A DNA stretch of 64,000 nucleotides, taken from positions 72,573,638 to 72,637,637 of the forward strand of contig CM043699.1 of assembly GCA_023935145.1 (NCBI GenBank), given 5' to 3'. The notes below the pieces were generated by a model. The model saw only the letters and a list, made by a program, of their open reading frames with translations. It searched no databases and was not told the DNA's origin. The translations under genes were made by a program, and so were the position numbers. Shown piece after piece: positions 47,701 to 58,674 of this stretch. The DNA comes from Bretschneidera sinensis. Its lineage: Eukaryota; Streptophyta; Magnoliopsida; Brassicales; Akaniaceae. How positions within the stretch are numbered: the stretch's first letter is position 1; the number at the start of each line of letters is the position of its first letter.

Positions 47701-50700
47701 GGACGATTGGTTGAGGACCAATATTTTCCACACGACCTGTACAGTTGCCGATAAAGTCTGCAAGATGATCATAGATAGTGGCAGTTGTGAGAATGTGGTG
47801 TCTGAAGAGGCTGTCAAGAAACTGCAGTTGAAAACAGATCGTCATCCTAAGCCGTACAAATTGTCTTGGCTGAATAAAGGCAGTGAGGTAACGGTAGATA
47901 GGCGTTGCCTAGTTTCTTTTTCGATTGGTAAGAGATATTTCGATAATGTTTGGTGTGATGTTGTATGTATGGATGCTTGTCATGTATTGTTAGGCAGGCC
48001 TTGGCAGTATGACCGTAATGTTATTCATGATGGGCGAAAAAACACATACTCCCTTAGTATCAAAGGGAAGAAAATTGTGTTGGCACCTCGTCGGGAAGGA
48101 ATCACTCCTACCCCGATTTCCAATAATACTAAGCTGCTTTCGATGTCCATTGTTTTAGCAGAGGTTGAGCATGTAGATGTGATTTATGCTCTGCTGCCTT
48201 GTGGGAATAGCGCAGCAGATCTAAATCCAGAATTACCAGCCGAAGTGCAGTAGCTGATGGCAGAGTTTTCTGACCTTATGCCAGAGGATCTTCCTCCTTG
48301 GTTACCACCTATGAGGGACATTCAGCATCAGATCGACCTTGTTCCAGGGTCTAGTTTGCCTAATCGACCAGTGTATCACCACAGCCCCAAGGAATCTGAA
48401 GAGTTGCAGCGACAGGTGGTAGAGTTGTTGGAGAAAGGCTACGTCCGTGAGAGTATGAGCCCATGTGCGGTTCCTGCCCTACCAGTGTCGAAGAATGATG
48501 GTTCTTGGCGTATGTGTGTTGATAGCAGAGCCATCAACAGGATCACAGTGAAATACGGGTTCCCAATTCCCCGCTTGGATGACATGTTAGACCAGCTGTC
48601 CGGTTCTAGGGTCTTCTCCAAAATTGACCTTAGGAGCGGATACCACCAGATCAGAATAAGGTCTGGAGATGAGTGGAAGACAGTGTTTAAAACGCAGCAT
48701 GGGTTGTATGAGTGGATGGTCATGCCTTTTAGGCTGTCCAATGCACCCAACACATTTATGAGGTTCATGCATAAGGTTTTATGGCCTTTCGTGGGGAAGT
48801 TTGTTGTAGTTTACTTCGATGACATCCTCATTTATAGTCCGACATGGGAGTCACATTTTGAGCACCTCCGTGCTGTTTTTAATTTGTTGAGGACAGAGCG
48901 CCTGTACATCAATTAGAAGAAGTGTTCTTTCTTCACTATTTCTGTTACTTTTCTGGGTTTTGTTGTATCTACTGATGGTGTTCAAGCAGATCAGTCGAAG
49001 GTAGATGCGGTCTTGGAATGGCCCACACCGAGGACCTTACACTATGTAAGAAGTTTCCATGGATTGGCTTCCTTCTACCGCCGGTTCATCAGAAATTTCA
49101 GCACTTTGATTGCTCCTATCACAGAGTGCCTTAAGGGGCATGATTTTCAGTAGTCTGAGGAGGCAGAAACCAGCTTTCAACTGGTCAAACAGAAGATGAC
49201 AGAGGCACCAGTTTTAGCACTTCTTGATTTCAAAAAGGTGTTTGAGGTAAATTGTGATGCATCTGGAGTGGGTATTGGTGGTGTTCTAAGTCAAGAAGGG
49301 CGACCAGTAGCTTTTTTCAGTGAGAAGTTATCAGGATCAAAGAAGAATTACTCCACCTATGATATGGAATTCTATGCCATAGTTCAGTCCCTGAAACATT
49401 GGCGTCACTACCTAGTGCAGAGGGAATTTATTCTTATCACTGATCATGAGGCCCTGAAGTACATTAATGGCCAACACAAGCTGAGTAGGCGGCACGCCAA
49501 GTGGGTGGCGTACTTGTAGGAATTCACGTTTGCACTGAGGCACCAAGCAGGAAGTTTGAACTGTGTCGCAGATGCACTGAGCCGTCGTACATTACTTCTC
49601 ACCACTATGAGCACCAGAAGTGTGGGATTTGAGGTCTTCTCCGATATGTATGCTACAGATCCTTCCTTTGGGAAGATAATTCAGGAGGTAACTATTGGTC
49701 AACGACATGATTTTATTTTGCATAATGGTTATCTATTTCATGGATTACAGTTGTGCATTCCAGATTGTTCACTAAGGCAGCAGATTGTTAGTGAACTTCA
49801 TAATGAAGGTCACTTTGGGCGAGACAAGACAGTGGCCCTGATTTCCTCTTACTATTATTGGCCCAAATTGATCAGTGACGTGGCTCATCATGTGGAACGT
49901 TGTTATGTGTGCCAACGGTCCAAAAGAGTTCTCACTAATGCGGGTCTGTACACACCCTTACCTGTACCTAAAGGCCCTTGGTTCGATGTTAGTATGGACT
50001 TTGTGTTGGGCTTACCCCGTACCCAATGAGGCTTGGATTCTATTTTGGTTGTGGTTGACAGATTTTCCAAGATGGCCCATTTCATACCTTGTAGGAAGAC
50101 AATGGATGCTACCAGGATCGCTCATCTTTACTTCAAGGAGATTGTGCATTTGCATGGTGTTCCCCGATCCATCACTTCAGATCGTGACACCAAGATCATG
50201 AGTCAGTTCTGGAAGAGTTTATGGGAGAAGCTAGGGACGAAGTAAAATTTTAGCAGCGCCTATCATCCTCAAACAGATAGACAGACCGAGGTGGTGAACC
50301 GGAGTTTGGGAAACCTTTTGAGGAGCTTAGCAGGAACTAAACCGAAGCAGTGGGATCTCGCATTACCTCAAGCAGAATTTGCTTATAACAGGTCAAAAAA
50401 CAGAACCACAGGAATGAGCCTATTTAAGATTGTGTATGGTCAGAATCCATCCAGAGTGCTTGACTTAGCCCCTATTCCACGAGTGGGTCCTTTGAATCCC
50501 AAGGCAGATGAGATGGCAGAACATCTTCGGGATATCCATGAGCAGGTGAAGCTAGCCATTCACGACAGTAATGCCAAGTACAAGGCTCAGAGCGATAGTC
50601 ACCGTCGTCAGGTACTTTTTGATGTTGGTGATTTTGTTTGGGCAGTATTAACTCGTGATCGTTTTCCCGTGGGAGAGTATAATAAGCTTAAGGAGCGAAA

Positions 50701-50947
50701 GATTGGACCCTGTGATATCTTACAGAAGATCAATGATAACGCCTACAGACTACGCCTACCCAGTCATTTGAAGACTTCTGATGTATTTAATGTGAAACAC
50801 CTGAGTCCTTGTTTTGAGGATTCCGATGAAGCTATTGTGAACTCGAGGACGAGTTCTTTCCAACCCGAGGTGACTGACGCAGGAGGATCCAAGTCAGATG
50901 ATGCAGAGTTGGCAGATCAGCGCAGAATTGGTAGGTGGACTACCTAG
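47701..50947 (+). pseudogene. pol: Gypsy-1 pol (protease, RT, RNase H, integrase)
   Basis: Same frame as gag. Protease: IIDSGSCENVV with DSG at 47774-47782, and [48 protein letters not shown], and an intact YFDD at 48812-48823. RNase H: NCDASGVGIGGVLSQ and TDHEALKYI. Integrase: zinc site with H-X3-H/HVERCYVC near 49800-49910, catalytic Asp in DVSMDFVLGLP, Asp in ITSDRDTKI, and Glu in QTDRQTEVVNR. The C-terminus (KIGPCDILQKINDNAYRL, FNVKHLSPCF) runs into the 3' LTR. Stops near 48253, 48916, 49153, 49519, 50030 and 50245. All catalytic residues remain visible. Confidence 0.93.
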
Positions 50948-51335
50948 AAGGGGCGACAGGCTCAGATCAGGCCCGAAAGACCCTAGTCTGATTGGAAACG
51001 GGCCAACGAATAAAACTTGATTTTTTATAATCAGTGTCATCATTTTCAAGTCAAAAAATAACTTTTAGGCCCTCAAATTGGAAATTTGTAGTTTTTAGGA
51101 AACTTTTTATTTTAGTTATTTTAATTTCAGCCTTAATATAATTTTCTTATTTTGTTTCGACCCTATAAATAAGGTCTTAGGGTTTCGTAAACATTATTAT
51201 TGAATTTTTATAATTTTAAATAAAACATCAGAGCTATTTCTCTGTATTGTTTTTTTTAGGGTTTTTCTTGTGTTACTCCCTGTGAACGATCTGTTCGACT
51301 AGCTTGCAGAATAATCGCTATTCTGCCCAGCGTCA
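50875..51335 (+). repeat. Gypsy-1 3' LTR
   Basis: 461 bp. Its first 73 bases include the end of the pol reading frame (stop at 50945-50947). It ends CTATTCTGCCCAGCGTCA and is followed by the ACTTC duplication. Confidence 0.95.
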
Positions 51336-51337
51336 AC

Positions 51338-51545
51338 TTCTTGGATGATTCAAGAACGGAGTAAAGATCTATATCTGATCTTGTTCTTGAGGTAATTCAA
51401 GGATGAAATAGAGATCAATATCTAATCGTGTTCTTGAGGGTGATACAAGAATGGAGTAGAGATCAAGATCTGATCGTGTGCTTGAGGGTGATTCAAGAAC
51501 GATATTGAGATTAATCTTCGATCGTGTTCTTAAGGTTTATAAGAA
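51338..51545. repeat. Tandem ~48-bp repeats in Copia-3 leader
   Basis: About four copies of a unit with TTCTTGAGGGTGATTCAAGAA and GAGATCAAGATCTGATCGTG, degenerating toward the edges. The unit has a TTCTTGA...TCAAGAA inverted repeat, so each copy could fold as a hairpin in the RNA leader. Confidence 0.88.
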
Positions 51546-51595
51546 GTTGGAGAGCAATTGTGGGTGCTGCATAAATCTAGGATTCTCTCTGTAAG

Positions 51596-52330
51596 ATGGC
51601 TTCAAACTTCATGGTTGAGAAGTTTGATGGAAAGGGAGATTTTTCCCTTTGGAAGTGGAAGATCAAGGATATTCTTATGTAACAGAAAGTAGACTTGGCG
51701 ATTGGAGAAGATGATGCTTTTCCAGCAAGTACCACGGAGGTCCAGTGGAATAAGATGAAGAAGATGGCATACAACACTATCTTCTTGCATATGTCGGATA
51801 ATGTCACAAGGGAGTGCAGAGACTTGGAAGATTTAGTTGTCATATGGAAGAAACTAGATGAGTTGTTTCATGCCAAGACTCTCCCTAATAAAAATCTTGA
51901 TGCCAAGATAAGGAGTGCATCAAGTGGAGAAAGGCTGTTCATTAGAAGAAGGCCAGCAACTCGGTATGGCAGCAACATTCATGGAAATTACCGGGACAGA
52001 GGTAGAAGAGAGAGCCATGGGAGAGTGCACAGCAACATACATAGCTACTACTGGGACAAAGGTAGAAAAGAGAGCCATGAGAGAGTGCACAACAACATAC
52101 ATGGCTACTACTGGGATAGAGGTAGAGGAGAGAGCCATAAGAGAGTGCACAGCAACATACATACTACCGAGACAGAGGTAGAGGAGAAAGCCACAGGAGA
52201 ATGCATTCCGAACTGAGATTTGGAGGCAAAAAATGTAATTACTGCCACAAGGAGGGTCACTTTAAGAAAGATTGCAATGAGAAGATGAGGGATGAGGGAA
52301 AAAGCCATACCAAGAATGGATAGGCTTTGG
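51596..52330 (+). pseudogene. Copia-3 gag
   Basis: Starts MASNFMVEKFDGKGDFSLWKW, the standard copia gag opening; a TAG stops it after 28 codons, and 51695-52216 resumes in the same frame with RECRDLEDLVVIWKKLDELFHAKTLPNK. From 51973 a 60-bp unit is repeated nearly four times, encoding a basic 20-residue NIHGYYWDRGRxESHxRVHS. The fourth copy has lost 4 bases, shifting the frame, after which the zinc knuckle CNYCHKEGHFKKDC (52234-52275) is read in the next frame. Confidence 0.9.
51973..52210 (+). repeat. 60-bp minisatellite inside Copia-3 gag
   Basis: Units start at 51973, 52033, 52093 and 52153 (the last degenerate). Because 60 is a multiple of three, each unit keeps the reading frame. The encoded peptide is rich in Arg, His and Tyr, and lies just before the zinc knuckle. 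Confidence 0.95.
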
Positions 52331-53640
52331 TTGCCAAGACAGAACAACAAGGTGATGATGTTCTTATTGTGTGCTCGGATGTGAGCAAGGGGCAAGAAAG
52401 CAACGGGAAATGGATCTTGGATATTGGGTGCACTCATCACATATACCCTCACCGGGATTGGTTCAAGAATTTCAAGGAAACCAATGATGAAAGAGTTTTC
52501 TTGGGGAATGATATTTCTTGCCAAGTGAGGGGGATAAGAGACATCTAGTTGAGGATGTTTGATGGAGTCACAAGGCTACTGAGGAATGTGAGGTATCTTC
52601 TGGATGTTAAGAGGAATTTGATCTCATTGGGGTAGCTGGATTCTATGGGGTACACATATAAAGCAGAGGGAGGAAAGATCAAGGTAACCAAGGGATCTTT
52701 GGTAGTGATCAAAGCAGCAATGAAGGATTGTCTCTATAAGATGATTGGAGACACGGACATCAAGTATCAAGCAGCAAGCTTAATGGCTGAGATGGAGAAG
52801 GCAGCCATTTGGCACACTCGCTTGGGACATATGAGCGAAGAGGGCCTGTAAGTTCTCAGCAAGAATGGATTACTTAATGGTGACAAGGTAGGGAAACTCA
52901 ATTTCTGCAAGAGCTGTGTTCATGGGCAGCAATGTCGAGTCAGCTTCAACACCGGAGTGCACAAATCTAAGGGCATTCTTGACTACATTCATGCAGATCT
53001 TTGAGGACCAGCAAGAACACCAACACAGGGAGGTAATATTTACTTTCTATCTTTAATTGATGATTATTCAAGAAAGGTTTGGGTTTATTTGGTTAGAAAT
53101 AAATCAGATGCTTTGAATAAGTTAGTGGTGTGGAAAAAGTTGGTGGAGACTCAAAGGGGCAGGGTAGTTAAGGGGATAAGAACTAATAATGGCTTAGAAA
53201 TTTTTAACCAAGAAATTGATCAATTCTGTAGGTTAAATGGCATTCTAAGACATAGAATGGTTGTGAAAACCCCTTAGCAAAGTGGAGTTGCTGAGAGGCT
53301 GAATAAGACCCTTATGGAAAAGGTTAGGTGCATGTTAAATGGATCTGGATTACCCAAATTTTTTTGGGGGGAAGCGGTGTCTACTGCTACGTATTTAGTT
53401 AATAGATCACCCTCTAGGGCTTTAGACCATAAGACTCCCGAAGAGATGTGGAGTGGAAAACCCCCTGAGTTAAGCAACCTTAAGACTTTTGGGTGTGCTG
53501 CATATGCACATCAAAAGGATGATAAACTTAACCCAAGGTCTAGAAAATGTGTGTTTCTAGGGTATGGTGATGGGGTTAAGGGGTATAGGTTGTGGTCCTT
53601 AGAACCAAAATGAATGAAACTCATAATAAGTAGGGATGTT
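52331..53640 (+). pseudogene. Copia-3 protease and integrase
   Basis: Protease: WILDIGCTHHIYPHRDWFKNF at about 52411, where the DTGA position reads DIGC. Pre-integrase: AAIWHTRLGHMSEEGL at 52800, then CKSCVHGQQCRVSF, the zinc site. Integrase core: LDYIHADL, SLIDDYSRKVWVYLV, IRTNNGLEIF (the second catalytic Asp appears as Asn), VAERLNKTLMEKVRCML with the catalytic Glu, and GYGDGVKGYRLW. Stops interrupt at several points (near 52548, 52849, 53003, 53277), all in one frame. Confidence 0.9.
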
Positions 53641-54958
53641 ATTTTTAATGAATTATTATTTCCCTATTTGGAGAAAACTAACCCTGCAAGGGCTAGTGAG
53701 CAAACCGGTTCAGTATTTGTGGAGCATAGCATCAAAGAGAATTCGGTTTAGGTAGAGCAAGGAAGGCAAGAGGGTTCAGACCAGGTAGAGCCCTTTGATG
53801 AATGCAAAGTTCAGGACACTTATGAGGAGGCTGAACTGAAAGAGGATGATGCATCACGTCAGAAGGACTATCAGCTCACAAGAGACCAGGAAAGAAGGCT
53901 GGTCGGACCACCTTCAAGATATGGGTTTGTGGATGCTACAGATGCAGTAGCTCCCTGGACAGAAAGAGAGATGAGTGAACAAGAGATTTACATTAATTCC
54001 ATGGGATGTAAGGATTTGCTAAGATGGAAGCTAGCTATGGAAGAAGAAATGGATTCTTTAAGGAAGAACAACTTCTGGAAATTGGTGCACATTCCGGGAA
54101 AACTGAGAGTTGTGGATTGTAAGTGGACTTGAAAGATCAAAGAAGGGTACCCTCCAGGGGATGAAGTCCAGAATAAGGCTAGGCTAGTGGTAAAGGGGTT
54201 CACAAGAAGAGAAGACATAGATTTCATAGAAACTTTCTCACCTAGACACAAGGTGGAGAAAATAGTGAGTATCCTCATCTATGTCGTTGATATGCTGTTG
54301 GTTCAGAATAGCAGGAAGAGGATGAAAAGGTTTACATCTCAACTCAGTGAGGAGTTCGAGAGGAAGGATTTCAGCCTTACACAAAAGATCCTTGGTATGA
54401 GAAGAATTCAGGAAAGGGAGAGAAATTGGTTGGAGGTTTCTCGGTCTTCTATGGAAGATGGTAAAGCAGTGAAGGTTCCCTTTGCTAGTCATTTCAAGTT
54501 CTCTAGCAAACGATGTCCTGGAATGGATGAGGAGAAGAAAAAATGGTAAAGGTCCCTTACTCTAGTGTGGTTGGACCAGTCATGTCCATGATGGTGAGCA
54601 CTAGACCCGACATTTCTAAGGCAATGGGTGTTCTCAGTAGATGTGTGAGTAATCCTGGAAAAGAGTTTTGGCTTGGGATGAAGTGGTTGCTGAGGTATTG
54701 GAAGGCTCGGTTGCAGTCGATGGTAGCACTCTCAACAACGGAGGTAGAATACATAGTGACTTCGGAAGCCATAAAGGAGGCTATGTGGTGTAAAGGGTTG
54801 TTGGACGAGTGGATGGTCCTAAAAGAGCAGGTGGTGGTGTCTTCGGATATCCAAAGTGCATGGAACTTGTGGAGGAATTCGATGTTCTATGAGAGGACAA
54901 AGCATATGGATGTTTGGTATCATTACATTTCAAAAAATGGTACAAAATGATGCATTCA
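53641..54958 (+). pseudogene. Copia-3 RT and RNase H, internally deleted
   Basis: RT begins LLRWKLAMEEEMDSLRKNNFWKLV (54010) and NKARLVVKGFTRREDIDFIETFSP (54175), then jumps from HKVEKIVS directly to LIYVVDMLL, the palm motif with its first Asp changed to Val; the segment normally between them is missing. VPYSSVVGPVMSMMVSTRPDI follows at 54543 in a new frame. RNase H likewise jumps from KWLLRYWKA to LQSMVALSTTEVEYI. The tail MFYERTKHMDVWYHYI leads to the insertion point of family P. Inactive. Confidence 0.88.
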
Positions 54959-55145
54959 TGATAAGTGTTTAAATAGTCATATTTAAGCCCCTTAATTTAC
55001 GCTTGTTAGGCTCTTTGTTTATCTATTTCAGTAGATTCTATTTCTTTTTTGTGTTTATGTGTTTTTCATAGGGCTTTGACAAAAAGATGACATTTTGGAG
55101 CTTTAAGGGATGAAAAGTAAAGTTCTACAAATCCAGCAAGGTGTG

Positions 55146-55235
55146 CTTGAGCGCACAGGGCACAGGCGCACACATAGAAGGCTCGAGCACACACATGCAC
55201 TTGAGCGCAGCCCGCATACACTCAAGCGCACTCAC
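55146..55235. repeat. GAGCGCAC-type motifs in family P U3
   Basis: TTGAGCGCAC, CTCGAGCACAC, TTGAGCGCAG and TCAAGCGCACTCACAC are spaced 20-30 bases apart. They resemble the GAGCGCAC part of the Athila-1 array. A TATA box (TATATATAG, about 55319) lies about 85 bases downstream. Confidence 0.75.
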
Positions 55236-55713
55236 ACCAGAGGTGGCAGAGCAAGATATGGAAAGAAGTCTCCGGGTCTTAAATAGGAAATTAGGGTTTC
55301 AGGGCACCCTTAGGGCCCTATATATAGCCTTGTAGAACACAGAAACCATACCTTTTGTTTGAGACTTGAAGTTGCAAGCTTAGAAGAAGAATTGACGACT
55401 CGTCTCCCGAGTCTTCTTTGGGTTTTATTTTTCTGTTTTGTTTCATTATGGTTATAATGTTTAGTTCAACTAGCATGTGTAACTAAACCCTTATAGGGCT
55501 CGATTGAAGCCCTAGTTATGATTTTCCACATATATATTCACTGATTACCTTTGTCTATAGCTATGTTAGAATATTTAACTTGATTAATGCCTGCTTGTAT
55601 TTAAATTCCTCATATGTGTGTGTCTGATCAATGTATGCATGTGGTATGGATTAGTTAGTTGACTCAATTTGGATAACCAAGTCTTGGGTTCAACAATAGT
55701 AACAAAAGATATC

Positions 55714-57024
55714 TGATTATGCCCAAAGTATAATGCGGTAGTTGTAGCACGGCTTTGGGTGTCAATTCTACAGGGAGACAAGCAATCTATAAGAGAAAGT
55801 CCAAACCTTAAAATGAACGATAAAAGTCATAGGAAAGAATCTGAGTTTGAAGTAGTGTGAAATAATTGGGTAAATATAATGGAAGCAACAAGGTTCTGGG
55901 AATCCTCCCTAGGTTCGTTGCCTTATTCTGATCTCAATTCAGTTGTTTTTATCTCGATTGCAAGTTTCACATCCCAAACAAGCAATCGACAAGTATTCAA
56001 TTAAGTATATGTAAACCCTAATGTAATTGTTATGAAATACTCTTTACTTTCAAGCACACATGACCTAACTTATAGATTATCAAGAAACAACAATATATCA
56101 TAATGACAATACTGCAGTAATAGACAAATCTATAAGAGAAATCTACCGAACTCAATCACACCTCAACAACATCACATAAGAAGAGCATGACTAGACTTAT
56201 ATGGGGGAGAAAGATGCAATCACCGAAAATCTTCTAATTAGATTAAAAAGTAAATCATAACAATGTTTAATGATAATAAATCCAAACTACAATTGAATCA
56301 AGAAAAGAAAATAAGAACGACTACACCTAGGGATTCATCCCTTTGCCTTGCTTGGAGGTTAGTCGACCATGGGGCTCATGCTTGAGTTTCTCAGCCTTTG
56401 GCCCTCTAATCAATGTTCAATTCATCAAACCTTAAGTGATATATTTATAGTACAAAGGTCCAAGAGCGTTTTTGGGTTTAATCTATTGTTAAAACCCTAA
56501 TTAAGTTCTGACTCGAAGATAGAAAAATGTGTACGGAATGAGGTTCTCCTTTGTGGGCGCCGCAGCCTGGCCTTTAGCTTTGGGTGTGGAGGTGGTGGGC
56601 GCCGCGGCCTGGGTTGAGGGGCGCTGCGGCCTTTCCTGATGGTTAAGGTTGACATGCTCTAGGCGCCACGATCCTCCTTGGTGGGCCCCTAGGCGCTAGC
56701 TGGAAGTCTTCTTGTGCATGTTCTGGGCGCCGTGGCCCTGGTTGGTCTAGGCTGCGACGCACACTGATTGCTTGACTTTTCTTCATGTTTGCTTCTCCGC
56801 AACCACTCCGACACTCCGTTATGCATGGAATCTTGGTGCTTTAAGCAACGATCGCTTTTCCTTCTCTTTCAAACATAAAATACCTGAAAATGCACCAGAA
56901 TAGATCAATGATCTAAGAATGACACTTTAGAGTTGTTAAAATATAAAAGTGCAATTAAAACCTAGATCTACTCTAAAATACTAACAATTAAGCACTGTTG
57001 AGATGCATTTTATGGCTCTCATCA
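55714..57024 (-). repeat. Family M 3' LTR
   Basis: 1311 bp, aligning with 60177-61497. The minus strand starts TGATGAGAGCC. It has a CG-rich GGGCGCCGCGGCC motif set (56560-56770), then a TATA-like CTATAAATAT (56441-56450, complement) and a U5 with TCCCTGTAGAATTGACACCC. Confidence 0.9.
56560..56770. repeat. CG-rich motif array in family M U3
   Basis: GGGCGCCGCRGCCTGG and variants recur about six times (GGGCGCCGCAGCC, GGGCGCCGCGGCC, GGGCGCTGCGGCC, AGGCGCCACGATCC, GGGCGCCGTGGCC). GGCGCC and CCGCGG cores are palindromic. The copy in the other M LTR is at about 61020-61240, with many CpG to TpG or CpA changes. Confidence 0.88.
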
Positions 57025-58670
57025 CAACCCCCAACTAGCTTATTGTTAGTCCCTAGAAATTCAAGCAAAAACGAGAAATGAATTCTATGGTAGGAATCAA
57101 AACAAGGTAAAGCAATGCTAGTATTAAACAAGGAGCAATTCACATTTTTATCTCAGAAATTGCACATAATACGCAGCACATAGAATCATTAAATATCACT
57201 TAAGTCCAAAAGTAATCCAAGCATCAATATTAAAATCATTATAGACTCTTAACATCTATCTTACCATAATCCATTAATCCGAACACCCAGATGATTTTAT
57301 GCATAATGTTCATGAATACAAGTCTTGGCCTCTAAAAACATAATAAATTGCATGATATCAATCACATAAACAAGCTCCACAAGCTTATTTTTCAAATCAC
57401 TCTCCACTATTGTAGAAAAGATTACACTACCTTAGATCAATAGGTCTTTAATAAGCTTGTAACGTTAAGCTAAGGTAAAGGTTAAGAAAGAACGGGAAGG
57501 ATTCAACAAGTAAAAGAACTTAATCTCTTAGTTTTAGACACAACCACTTTTTAGCACTAGATAACCTTACTTCAACACCCAACTCTTTCAACCATTTTTT
57601 TATAAGAGCATATCTCTCGATAAGTCACCACTTTTCTTTTCTTTTCTTCTTTCTTTGCCATACTTCACTTCTCTTTTTCTTCTTTTTTTTCTTTTCTTTT
57701 CTTTTCCATAACCCCCAACTTATCTCTTTTAATGCTATTGGGTTATGGCGGTAATATTTTTTCATACTTCCATCCTTACTCCTCTTAAGTGCTTTTCAAC
57801 AAATGTGTACAACTAAGTTCTTTTAAAAGAAGGGTAAGAATAAAATATTTTTAGGCTTATAAGCGTAAGTAAATGGGTTATCGAAAGAAATAAGGCTCAA
57901 ATTCTTTTTCAAGAAAAAGGCTCAAATAGGTGACTAGCAATAAATATAGTAATGGTAAGTTTGAAAGGCTCAAACTGTTCAAAAATGGCCTATATCATAT
58001 CCTAAGTAATGTGCATTCTAGGAATTCTCCTCAAGTGATTATCAAATAAGTTCTAGAGCTTGTCGAGACCGCAAAAGTATTCATAAAGAAATCACACATA
58101 AAACTTCTCTAGATGCTTTACACTAATCATACAATCTTACCGCAAACTAGAGTCTTAAACCAAATGAAGATTGATATTTAAATTATTCTCAAACCAAAGC
58201 AAGATTTAACTTCTTCTAAATGCTGTATGCTATCTCAATTAAGCTTATATCATTGACATGTGAATTAACTCCAAGGCTAACATAAAGCATGCTTAAAACA
58301 AATAAAAAGGGAGAACGACACCAAGCAGTTCAATGGAAAAAGAAATTTTTTTTTATGGAAATAAAGAATATGGAAACAAAGAGATGCGTTTCCTCCACCC
58401 CCAACTTAAAAATTGCATTGACCTCAATGTAAAAGAAAGAGTAAAAGAAACTCCCTTTGTAGCCAAAGGTGCACAGAAGCTGAAAATTGTGCTCCACCAT
58501 TTGAACTGCTTCTTATATTTGTCCTTGAAAAAGAAATACTAAGTTAATACTGGAAAACAGAAAAAAATACGAACAATAAACAAGAAAAAGAAATATGAAA
58601 ACAATAAAAGTAAAAGGATATGCTGTGGGGTGCCTCCCATGAGTGCTAAGTTTTACGTCTTCAGCTAAAA
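57025..58670 (-). other. Family M 3' internal non-coding region
   Basis: It starts next to the LTR with the polypurine tract, and ends on the right with the complement of CATGGGAGGCACCCCAC and GAAGACGTAAAACTTAGC, the same post-integrase block as in Athila-1. Low-complexity CTTTT runs occur at 57620-57710. No open frame of note. Confidence 0.7.
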
Positions 58671-58674
58671 ACTT

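Larger units (their letters stand above)
46094..51335 (+). mobile_element. Gypsy-1: Ty3/gypsy chromovirus-like element
   Basis: It is 5242 bp, TGACGC...GTCA, with 460/461-bp LTRs and perfect 5-bp duplications ACTTC (46089-46093 and 51336-51340). It is inserted in the leader of Copia-3. The initiator-Met PBS is two bases inside the 5' LTR. Gag, protease, RT, RNase H and integrase lie in a single reading frame (46604-50947) interrupted only by stop codons. The frame continues into the 3' LTR, a trait of CRM/Reina-type chromoviruses. By eye the LTRs differ at about one position in ten in the first 130 bases. Confidence 0.95.

Noticed and set aside
7379..51340. Identical ACTTC duplications for Athila-1 and Gypsy-1 as a sign of a shared target
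   Set aside because: Two 5-bp matches are compatible with chance, and the wider flanks differ.
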